Origin: Fructobacillus broussonetiae
Lineage (GTDB): Bacteria > Bacillota > Bacilli > Lactobacillales > Lactobacillaceae
Assembly (NCBI RefSeq): GCF_018437275.1
Contig: NZ_JAAMFK010000003.1
Span: 124,001-188,000, forward strand
Length of the DNA: 64,000 nt
Direction of reading: 5' to 3'
Below, in pieces: positions 58,035 to 64,000 of this stretch. Numbering within the stretch: position 1 is the stretch's first letter; every line of letters begins with the position of its first letter. Position numbers and translations under genes: made by a program. Below the pieces are notes generated by a model that made no database searches, was not told where the DNA came from, and saw only the letters and a program-made list of their open reading frames with translations.

Positions 58035-59252
58035 TTACTTGTTTGTAAGTGATGAGATACCTGGCAAAGTCTTACCTTCCAAGTATTCAAGTGATGCACC
58101 ACCACCAGTTGAGATGTGTGACAACTTGTCAGCAACACCCAACATTTGAACAGCGGCCGTTGAATCTCCACCACCAACGATAGTCGTTCCACCGTTTTCA
58201 GTTACGTTAACGAGGTCGTTACCAATGGCCAACGTACCCTTGGCGAAGTTTTCCATTTCGAACACACCCATAGGTCCGTTCCAAACAACCGTCTTGGCGT
58301 CAGACAACACGTCCTTGAACAAGGCAACTGACTTAGGACCGATATCCAATCCCATGTATCCGTCAGGGATACCAGCAGCTGAATCAACCGTTACCGTCTT
58401 AGCATCGTTCTTGAAGTCGTCTGCAGCAACCGCGTCGATTGGGAGAACCAAACGGTCGCCAGCTTCTTCCATCAATGACTTAGCCAAGTCTACCTTGTCA
58501 GCTTCGAACAATGACTTACCAATCTTGTTACCCTTAGCAGCGTCGAACGTGTAAGCCATTCCACCACCGATGATAACCTTGTCAGCCTTCTTCAACAAAG
58601 CTTGAACAACTTCGATCTTGTCAGAAACCTTCGCTCCACCGATGATGGCAACGAATGGACGCTTAGGATTTTCAACTGAGTCACCCAAGAACTTGATTTC
58701 CTTTTCCATCAAGTAACCAGCAGCTGCTTGGTCAACGTTTGATGCAATTCCAACGTTTGATGCGTGTGAACGGTGGGCCGTTCCAAAGGCATCGTTGATG
58801 AACAAGTCATCCCCAAGTGAAGCCCAGTACTTACCCAATTCAGGGTCGTTCTTTGATTCAAGCTTTACTTGTTCACCATCCTTAACGTCTTCAAAACGCG
58901 TGTTTTCGACCATCAATACTTGACCGTCTTGCAAGTTGTTGATTGCTTCTTCCAACTTAGCACCACGAGTTTCAGGAACGAAGATCACGTCTTGTCCGAG
59001 CAATTCACCCAAACGCTTGGCAACTGGGGCCAATGACAATTCCTTCTTGTCGTCTTCAGATTTGATACGACCCAAGTGTGAGAACAAGATGGCACGTCCG
59101 TTTTCCTTGATAACGTGCTTAATCGTTGGCAATGCAGCCACGATACGGTTGTCGTTTCCGATCACACCGTTCTTAATAGGGACGTTGAAGTCCACTCGCA
59201 TCAATACTTTCTTACCGGCCAATGCCAAATCTTCGACAGTTAACTTTGCCAT
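58035..59252 (-). CDS. pgk: Phosphoglycerate kinase
   Basis: The 405-residue enzyme has [32 protein letters not shown]-like sequence ([12 protein letters not shown]) and the C-terminal [13 protein letters not shown] nucleotide site. The gene stands alone; no gap gene is next to it, which is common in heterofermentative lactic bacteria (established). Confidence 0.97.
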   Translation of the reverse strand: MAKLTVEDLALAGKKVLMRVDFNVPIKNGVIGNDNRIVAALPTIKHVIKENGRAILFSHLGRIKSEDDKKELSLAPVAKRLGELLGQDVIFVPETRGAKLEEAINNLQDGQVLMVENTRFEDVKDGEQVKLESKNDPELGKYWASLGDDLFINDAFGTAHRSHASNVGIASNVDQAAAGYLMEKEIKFLGDSVENPKRPFVAIIGGAKVSDKIEVVQALLKKADKVIIGGGMAYTFDAAKGNKIGKSLFEADKVDLAKSLMEEAGDRLVLPIDAVAADDFKNDAKTVTVDSAAGIPDGYMGLDIGPKSVALFKDVLSDAKTVVWNGPMGVFEMENFAKGTLAIGNDLVNVTENGGTTIVGGGDSTAAVQMLGVADKLSHISTGGGASLEYLEGKTLPGISSLTNK

Positions 59253-59288
59253 ATTTGCCTCCCAAATATTCTTTATTTAACAAGACCA

Positions 59289-59317
59289 ATTATAAAGCAA
59301 TTTTTAGCAAATGTCTG
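59289..59317 (-). promoter_or_regulatory. pgk promoter
   Basis: CAGACA (59317-59312), 17 bases, TATAAT (59294-59289). It overlaps the 3' region of no gene and precedes a 36-base leader. Confidence 0.6.
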
Positions 59318-59326
59318 CAGGCTCTG

Positions 59327-59824
59327 CTAATTTTCGCGATTTTCTTCACGATTTAAAAAGCGCTGCCAGGGATAGACCACTTTAATACCAAATTCATCGT
59401 TGAAATCTTGAATGATGTTGTAAGAATCGCAAACCAAGAGAAAAATTGCAATACCCATAACGCCATTTACAAAATCCGTCACACCCGATGCATAGCCATT
59501 AGTAAAAGCAGAAATCGTTGAAGTCACGTCGCGGATTAACAATAGAAGAAAGGCGTAAGTTAACCTTTTTGAAAGCTTTACCAATAGTTTTTTAACCGGA
59601 GCAGCCTCCAGGCTTTCTTGAACTTTTCCATCCTCCTTCAAGAAAACATCCAAACTGATACCAAAGAAATCAGAAAGACGAATCAAATCCTGCATGTTCG
59701 GATAAGTCTTGGCGTTTTCCCAGGATGAAATGTTTTGGCGGCTGGTATGGAATTCCTGAGCTAATTGTTCTTGGGTCAGTCCCTTATCTTGACGAGCCTT
59801 CTTGAGGTGTTCTGAAAATTGCAT
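59327..59824 (-). CDS. XRE-family regulator with membrane C-terminus
   Basis: The 165-residue product has a helix-turn-helix at about 7-60 (LTQEQLAQEFHTSRQNISSWENAKTYP, given in parts: LTQEQLAQEFHTSRQ, ISSWENAKTYP). A linker follows, then one or two hydrophobic segments (about 90-104 and 118-132). Membrane-anchored XRE proteins may sense envelope or redox signals. The target is unknown. Confidence 0.85.
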   Translation of the reverse strand: MQFSEHLKKARQDKGLTQEQLAQEFHTSRQNISSWENAKTYPNMQDLIRLSDFFGISLDVFLKEDGKVQESLEAAPVKKLLVKLSKRLTYAFLLLLIRDVTSTISAFTNGYASGVTDFVNGVMGIAIFLLVCDSYNIIQDFNDEFGIKVVYPWQRFLNREENREN

Positions 59825-59827
59825 TTG

Positions 59828-60040
59828 ATGTTTCTCCCTTATGACGAATTGACTCTAGCGTACGTGCTTGAAGCTCAAAAGGAAAGCAAGAATTTGTTGC
59901 CTACCGATTATTCCAAACATTCATCAGAATGATGGAGAAAATTTGATATGGTGTGGATGGATTTCAGAAGTAAAAACTCCTAGCAACCAAGCGGTGTTTA
60001 AATTGGCAATCACGTTGCTAACGATTCCGATTAACAATTG
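59828..60040 (+). pseudogene. Possible gene remnant, low confidence
   Basis: A 34-codon frame from ATG 59828 (MFLPYDELTLAYVLEAQKES) stops at 59932. The +1-shifted frame continues with a coding-like stretch (DGENLIWCGWISEVKTPSNQ). No ribosome site is visible and no family is recognised. It could be the frameshifted remains of a short gene or chance. Confidence 0.25.
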
Positions 60041-60044
60041 CAAA

Positions 60045-60071
60045 AAAGCAGCCTTCCCGGCTGCTTTTTAC
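60045..60071 (-). terminator. Terminator of the 77-residue protein gene
   Basis: AAAGCAGCCGGGAAGGCTGCTTTTTT on the minus strand. Confidence 0.8.
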
Positions 60072-60076
60072 TTTTC

Positions 60077-60310
60077 TTATAAAGGCTTCTCTTTTTGTTG
60101 ATCCGGGATTTCTTCCTCGATGGTCACTTCCGTTGTCTTCTTTTCCATTTTTGGCTTCAACTTTATGGTTGGATTCTCTTTTACATGACAACAATCTCGC
60201 TTACTAAGATAAGCAGCAGCAATGACCGTCGATAACAAAAAGAGAAGTGCTGAAAACAGTCGAAGCCGCTCCTTCCAACTTAACTTCTCAGGTTGTTCTT
60301 TCTTTTTCAT
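60077..60310 (-). CDS. Small single-span membrane protein
   Basis: The 77-residue product has a basic start (MKKKEQPEKLSWKERLRL), one membrane segment at about 18-36 and a charged tail with a CCH motif (RDCCHVKEN) just after the membrane. Its function is unknown. Bases 60311-60474 hold nothing I can identify beyond its likely promoter. Confidence 0.6.
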   Translation of the reverse strand: MKKKEQPEKLSWKERLRLFSALLFLLSTVIAAAYLSKRDCCHVKENPTIKLKPKMEKKTTEVTIEEEIPDQQKEKPL

Positions 60311-60474
60311 GACGCAACACTCTCTTCACCAATGTTTTCTCGTTTATCTTCTCATTCTCATAACTGTTTTAGTAAAAACACAATTAAATACTATAGCAGG
60401 ATTCAGAATTGATGGGTAGTGTCACAAGGCTGGTATAGCAGGTAGTCAACCTTTATAACTTTCATCTGTTTTAC

Positions 60475-60502
60475 TTTACATCTATAAAAGTGGTGTTATA
60501 CT
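60475..60502 (+). promoter_or_regulatory. Promoter of the candidate antisense antitoxin RNA
   Basis: TTTACA (60475-60480), 16-base spacer and TATACT (60497-60502). Transcription would begin near 60509. Confidence 0.65.
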
Positions 60503-60508
60503 TTAGTT

Positions 60509-60575
60509 AGTAAATCGACGAGAGTTAATCTCAACTCTCAAAGCTCATCGCATGCCGGCGTTGAGCTTTTTATTT
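60509..60575 (+). ncRNA. Candidate antisense antitoxin RNA (RNAII-like)
   Basis: The predicted transcript is about 67 bases. It starts with AGTAAATCGACGAGA (60509-60523) and GTTAATCTCA (60524-60533). Both recur near the toxin start on the same strand (60713-60727 with one mismatch, 60733-60742 exact), so this RNA can pair with the toxin mRNA on both sides of the AUG. It ends in AAAGCTCA...TGAGCTTTTTATTTT (60540-60575), a terminator. Size, convergence and split repeats match the RNAII of Fst/par loci. Confidence 0.65.
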
Positions 60576-60583
60576 TATTAAAA

Positions 60584-60618
60584 GCGTTAAAAAAGCCCCG
60601 CCAATGACGGGACTCCTC
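60584..60618 (-). terminator. Toxin mRNA terminator
   Basis: GTCCCGTCATTGGCGGGGC hairpin followed by six T on the minus strand, just after the toxin ORF. Confidence 0.75.
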
Positions 60619-60621
60619 TCA

Positions 60622-60732
60622 TTACTTCCAGAAGAAAGCAATGAACTTTTGCAAGCAAACTAATACCTTATCAGCTGCCAACTGAATCAATACGGCTAAA
60701 AGCACTTGCAACAGTAAATCGACAAGAAGCAT
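60622..60732 (-). CDS. Candidate Fst/par-type hydrophobic peptide toxin (36 residues)
   Basis: The ORF encodes MLLVDLLLQVLLAVLIQLAA followed by a mixed basic and aromatic end (KFIAFFWK). Residues 2-20 form a membrane helix, and the C-terminus is charged or aromatic, like Fst-family membrane toxins. The sequence is not the usual Fst consensus: no PLxVG motif. A near-perfect AGGAGGTGAG (60748-60739) precedes the ATG by 10 bases. A stem TAGCAG...CTGCTA (60752-60770) lies just upstream of it, as in Fst mRNAs. Translation is inferred. Confidence 0.6.
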   Translation of the reverse strand: MLLVDLLLQVLLAVLIQLAADKVLVCLQKFIAFFWK

Positions 60733-60800
60733 GTTAATCTCACCTCCTGACTAGCAGTAGTTTCCTGCTACCGATAGTGTACTCCGCAGGCGCAATACAA
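60733..60800 (-). promoter_or_regulatory. Leader and promoter of the candidate toxin mRNA
   Basis: On the minus strand TTGTAT (60800-60795) precedes a CACTAT/TACACT -10-like stretch near 60782-60774. The 5' stem TAGCAG/CTGCTA (60770-60752) and the ribosome site follow. Promoter spacing is poor, so the exact start is uncertain. Confidence 0.4.
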
Positions 60801-60827
60801 AACTAGGTGGTAACTGTATAACATCAC

Positions 60828-60858
60828 AAAAAAAGCAGACCTTTCGGTCTGCTTTTTT
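60828..60858 (-). terminator. tRNA-Tyr/tRNA-Gln terminator
   Basis: AAAGCAGACC-GAAA-GGTCTGCTTTTTTT on the minus strand. Confidence 0.9.
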
Positions 60859-60870
60859 CTTAAACATTGA

Positions 60871-60942
60871 TTGCCCCTGCTGGGATCGAACCAGCGCATG
60901 GAGGTACCAAAAACCTCTGCCTTACCACTTGGCCAAGGGGCA
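60871..60942 (-). tRNA. tRNA-Gln (UUG)
   Basis: Acceptor TGCCCCT/AGGGGCA, D-arm GGCCAAGTGGTAAGGC, anticodon TTG in TTTTGGT, T-arm GGTTCGATCCC. Confidence 0.95.
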
Positions 60943-60971
60943 ATGCTTCAAACTTGCCTGAAGCGAGGCAA

Positions 60972-61054
60972 TGGGGGCGGTAGGATTCGAACCTACGAAC
61001 CCGAAGGAACGGAGTTACAGTCCGTCGCGTTTAGCCAGACTTCGCTACACCCCC
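60972..61054 (-). tRNA. tRNA-Tyr (GUA)
   Basis: Class II tRNA: acceptor GGGGGTG/CGCCCCC, anticodon GTA in ACTGTAACT, variable arm GTTCCTTCGGGTTC region, T-arm AGGTTCGAATCCT. It lies 29 bases before tRNA-Gln and shares its terminator. Confidence 0.95.
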
Positions 61055-61130
61055 ATATCAAACAACTTCTCTATATTAACAAGATTGAAGCTGCCTGACA
61101 AGGATTTTTCTAAGATTTTTTCGAGAATTT

Positions 61131-63020
61131 TTACCAGATTTGAATGCGCTTTTCGGGTGCCAAATACATACCATCCCCTTCTTTCACATCATATGCCTCA
61201 ACAAAGGCATCGAAGTTCTTCACAATCACATTCGTCCGCAGTTTGGCCGGCGCGTGAACGTCGATGGTTGCCAGTAATTCCTTGTACTTTGGCTCTGCCT
61301 TTTGCCGCCAGAGGGTTGCAAAGTTTTCGAAGAATTCCTTAACATCAAAGTCCGACCCGGACCCGGCCGCTTGTAAGGCCGCCGCGACTCCACCAAGGTC
61401 GGCAACGTTCTCCGATACCGTCAAGTGACCATTGACCTTAGCCCCAGCTGATTCTAATCCGTCGAATGCCGCCACAACGGCCGCCGTCTTTTCTTCAAAA
61501 CGGTCAAAGTCGTCTTTGGTCCACCATTCGTTTAGGTTTCCCTTTTCATCATAGCGTGCCCCGTTGGTATCAAAAGCGTGCGTAATTTCATGAGCAATCA
61601 CCGTTCCGATGCCACCGAAGTTTTGCGAAGCCGTCTGCTTAATATCATAGAATGGCGCCTGCAGGATGGCCGCCGGGAACACGATTTGGTTGAAATCCGG
61701 TGAGTAGCAGGCGTTCACCGTATCCGCTGACATGCCCCAGCGTGATTTGTCTGGTTGTTGTCCCCACTTCTTAAAGTGTTCTTTTACTGATTCGGCAGAG
61801 AAGAGCTTCACGTTTTCAAGCAGGCTTTTTGTTGAATCAACCGTGCGTTTCTCAATCATTTCGGGCAAGGTGTCTGGATAACCGACCTTCACTTCGAGGG
61901 CGTCCAACTTCACCTTTGCCTTGGCGCGAGTCTCATCAGACAACCAGTCGATGTCATCAAAGCGCTTTTCGTAAACAGCAATTAATTCTTGAACCTTTTC
62001 GTACACATCGGCCTTTGCCTTTTCGCCAAAGTAGGTCTGACCGTACCAACGGCCCACCTTTTGAGAAAAGAAAGCACGGGCCTGACGGAAGGCGGACTTA
62101 TCAGAATCGATGGCTTCCTTTGTACCTGACAAAGAGCGTCCGAACTGACCAGCTAACACGCGGGTATCATTACTCAACAAACCCGCTACATCCAAGAGGT
62201 TTTGAATGATTAACCAGCCCTTTATGGCCTGGAAGTTCTTTTCTGAGTAAACTTCAGCAGCGCGTTCGTAGAACGGTCCGTCGTAAATGATTACCTTGTC
62301 GATGTCGTTTCCAACCAAAGCCTTCAAGGATTGATCCAATTCGACTTCTGGAATCTTTGCATTGGCCTCTTCCAGACTCATTGGGTGGTAGTTCTTCCAT
62401 GAATCCGAAAGTTCTTCTGAAGAAGAGCGACGATCAGCAATCAACTGATCAAAACTGAGCGCCTGTTCAATCCACTCATTTGCTTTGCCTTCGTAACCGA
62501 AACGTTCGAGCAAGGCTTGCACCATGTTCTTCCAAGACGACAGCATCGCCTCTTTTTGTTCCTTATTTTCATAGGAGGTCGTGTCGGGCAGAATCAAGGA
62601 CGGGCTGTCCATCCACAGTTCGTTTCGATCCGTGTTCTTTGAGTCCGGCGCAACGCCAACCTGCAGGATGGTTTCGTAACCGGCCTTCATCAAATCGGCT
62701 TCTTTTTCTTGCAAATCCTGCCAGGACGACAGCGCAAAGATGGGCGCCAAGTGCTTTTGTAACTCGGCCTTCTCATCCGTAGCGCGCTTGTCCCAGTCCT
62801 TGGTCAAGGCGTGCATCTTAACAAACTCTTTCAAGTCGGCCGGCACTTCCTTCTTGCCTTCTTCCAATGCCTTCAAGACTTTACGTTCTTCCTTTTCAAC
62901 CCCTTCGACCAGGTCATAGAAGCCACCCGTCACCGGACGGTCCTTTGGAATCACGGCTTGTTTAATCCACTCACCGTTCACGGCTTCGTAGAAATCATCT
63001 TGATAACGTGTTGTTGCCAT
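61131..63020 (-). CDS. pepO: Neutral endopeptidase PepO (M13)
   Basis: The 629-residue cytoplasmic metallopeptidase has the zinc motif VIAHEITHAFD, ENVADLGGVAAA (ExxAD) and FDTNGARYDEKGN. There is no signal peptide, so like lactococcal PepO it degrades imported oligopeptides inside the cell. The ATG at 63020 has AAAGGAGG 6 bases upstream. Confidence 0.94.
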   Translation of the reverse strand: MATTRYQDDFYEAVNGEWIKQAVIPKDRPVTGGFYDLVEGVEKEERKVLKALEEGKKEVPADLKEFVKMHALTKDWDKRATDEKAELQKHLAPIFALSSWQDLQEKEADLMKAGYETILQVGVAPDSKNTDRNELWMDSPSLILPDTTSYENKEQKEAMLSSWKNMVQALLERFGYEGKANEWIEQALSFDQLIADRRSSSEELSDSWKNYHPMSLEEANAKIPEVELDQSLKALVGNDIDKVIIYDGPFYERAAEVYSEKNFQAIKGWLIIQNLLDVAGLLSNDTRVLAGQFGRSLSGTKEAIDSDKSAFRQARAFFSQKVGRWYGQTYFGEKAKADVYEKVQELIAVYEKRFDDIDWLSDETRAKAKVKLDALEVKVGYPDTLPEMIEKRTVDSTKSLLENVKLFSAESVKEHFKKWGQQPDKSRWGMSADTVNACYSPDFNQIVFPAAILQAPFYDIKQTASQNFGGIGTVIAHEITHAFDTNGARYDEKGNLNEWWTKDDFDRFEEKTAAVVAAFDGLESAGAKVNGHLTVSENVADLGGVAAALQAAGSGSDFDVKEFFENFATLWRQKAEPKYKELLATIDVHAPAKLRTNVIVKNFDAFVEAYDVKEGDGMYLAPEKRIQIW

Positions 63021-63254
63021 CGCTGCCTCCTTTATAGCTGTTCTTATGCACATTATCTGGTAAGGCAGCGACTTTTGCAAGGCGCCCTTAACGAATTGCC
63101 AATCCGGACACCTTTTCTTCAATTATTAATGCCCAAGTCAAACCCGCACTCGCCCCCTTTCCTTCCGTCACTGGACTTTTGAAACAGAAAGAACAATAAT
63201 GCATATGTATCCCATTTGGAACCAAGATGATTTGAATGCAAAAAGAGGAGTATT

Positions 63255-63875
63255 ATGTCTAAGAAAATCATTCTGATCAGTTCTCTGGTTGTTGTCGCAG
63301 CGGTCGCCGTCTTAGGCGGTGCGTACGCACTCGGCACGAACCACCCAACGCAGGAAAAAACGAGCCACGTTGAAAAGAAAGCTTCATCAAGCAGTAAGAA
63401 GACGGATGGCGATAACGCGTCAACAAAGGATGCTGACAAAGTCCAATCAAGCGCCTTTTCCGCCCTTCCGCAGAAGGTACAGGTTGCTTTACTCGCATAC
63501 AATGAGCTGCCTACAAACTACGGTACGCCACTCAAGACGCACTACTCCGTCTACATGGGCGACAAAGATAAAATCGTGATTTACGACGACGGTGAAGGGG
63601 CCGGTGGCTTTGCCGAACACACCGATATGTTCACGGATAACCATAACGGCACCTACGACCTATCCTTCATTGAATCAAGTTCAACTGACATGGCCGGCGT
63701 TACTGCTTCAAACTCCTACTGGAAGAAGTCAAAGACGATTACCGAAGATGAAATGATGCAAAACTATCAGGACCACAAGGACGAAATCAACTTCTCAGCA
63801 AACGAGCTCGTTGACTTGTCAAAGTCTTCTGACGAGTTCACTCTAGTTCCAACAAACCAAGTCACACCACAATAA
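63255..63875 (+). CDS. Secreted or membrane-anchored protein, function unknown
   Basis: The 206-residue product has a hydrophobic signal or anchor (3-28, ILISSLVVVAAVAVLGGAYA), a Ser/Lys/Asp-rich linker (30-65) and a folded domain (SALPQKVQVALLAYNELP, YMGDKDKIVIYDDGEG, EDEMMQNYQDH). There is no lipobox cysteine. Similar small proteins occur in lactobacilli without known roles. AAAAGAGGAG precedes the ATG. Confidence 0.75.
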   Translation: MSKKIILISSLVVVAAVAVLGGAYALGTNHPTQEKTSHVEKKASSSSKKTDGDNASTKDADKVQSSAFSALPQKVQVALLAYNELPTNYGTPLKTHYSVYMGDKDKIVIYDDGEGAGGFAEHTDMFTDNHNGTYDLSFIESSSTDMAGVTASNSYWKKSKTITEDEMMQNYQDHKDEINFSANELVDLSKSSDEFTLVPTNQVTPQ

Positions 63876-63905
63876 AAAAGAGACCCGAAAGGGTCTATTT
63901 TTTTG
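63873..63905 (+). terminator. Terminator after the secreted protein gene
   Basis: AGACCC-GAAA-GGGTCT followed by a T-run; it can also serve the opposite gene. Confidence 0.8.
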
Positions 63906-63908
63906 ACT

Positions 63909-64000
63909 TTAAAAGAAGTGCATGAGCAGCACGTATGTGGCTGTCCCAGCTAAGATGGATAACAGCATGTTTTTCTTCCAGCTTTCCAATCCAATGGTAA
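63909..64000 (-). CDS. AzlD-family branched-chain amino acid export subunit, C-terminal 29-30 residues
   Basis: The reading frame enters from the right edge as LESWKKNMLLSILAGTATY and ends VLLMHFF. The KRNxLLSIxxGTxxYxxL pattern is the usual end of AzlD small subunits. Only the tail is visible, so the call is tentative. Confidence 0.5.
   Translation of the reverse strand, partial: TIGLESWKKNMLLSILAGTATYVLLMHFF

Noticed and set aside
59868-60101. 77-codon plus-strand frame as a real gene
   Set aside because: No ribosome site, crosses a terminator hairpin that serves the opposite gene, and the better coding signal shifts frame. Listed only as a weak remnant.

Overview
The window looks like chromosomal DNA of a low-to-moderate-GC Gram-positive lactic acid bacterium. 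The gene order (dnaX-recR-yaaL-tmk-darA-holB-rsmI; sigH next to rpmG-secE-nusG; L11-L1 and L10-L7/L12; rpoBC; an eight-gene ATP synthase operon) and the protein sequences point to the Leuconostoc/Weissella branch of Lactobacillaceae, with Weissella the best guess. That genus call is from memory of sequence style, not from a search.

Layout. 1-5.9 kb: 5'-truncated view of valS with its T-box, two membrane proteins, a NupC-type nucleoside transporter, and a PnuC vitamin transporter with an unusual leader. 5.3-7.8 kb: a decaying accessory patch with a broken FMN-reductase-like gene, a CHY zinc-finger protein, a HigB-like toxin flanked by two HigA paralogues (one carrying a nonsense codon), and a flavin oxidoreductase. 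7.8-10.1 kb: tRNA-Ser, nnrE, rlmH. 10.1-10.3 kb: a dense cluster of DnaA boxes in an intergenic region without dnaA. 10.6-26.8 kb: a peptidoglycan carboxypeptidase, tRNA-Lys, a nine-gene operon from dnaX to galE, SRP RNA, tadA, ribosomal protein operons, nusG/secE/rpmG, sigH, rlmB and mrnC. 26.9-34.2 kb: rpoC and rpoB with an attenuator-like leader. 34.9-39.4 kb, plus strand: a complete Bce-type two-component system and ABC transporter. 39.5-44.2 kb: lysP under a lysine riboswitch, trpS, tRNA-Glu and a LysM cell-wall protein. 44.4-50.8 kb: atpBEFHAGDC. 51.2-59.3 kb: gpmA, csp, an MFS drug exporter with a DUF4811 partner, a compact CoaA-like kinase, helD and pgk. 59.3-61.1 kb: an XRE regulator, small membrane proteins, a candidate Fst/par-like type I toxin-antitoxin locus, tRNA-Gln and tRNA-Tyr. 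61.1-64 kb: pepO, a secreted protein and the end of an azlD-like gene.

Most housekeeping genes lie on the minus strand, as expected if the replication fork crosses this region from right to left. The window is therefore a leading-strand-rich core segment with small accessory insertions near 5-7 kb, 35-39 kb and 60 kb.

The most notable observations are: a compact type I toxin-antitoxin cassette (60.5-60.8 kb) whose antisense RNA carries two direct repeats matching both sides of the toxin start codon; a HigB toxin whose adjacent antitoxin is interrupted by TAA while a paralogue sits upstream; loss of structural-zinc cysteines in DnaX, HolB and the second zinc site of RpoC; a hairpin that separates an extended Shine-Dalgarno from the nusG start codon; and a DnaA-box cluster outside the expected origin context.
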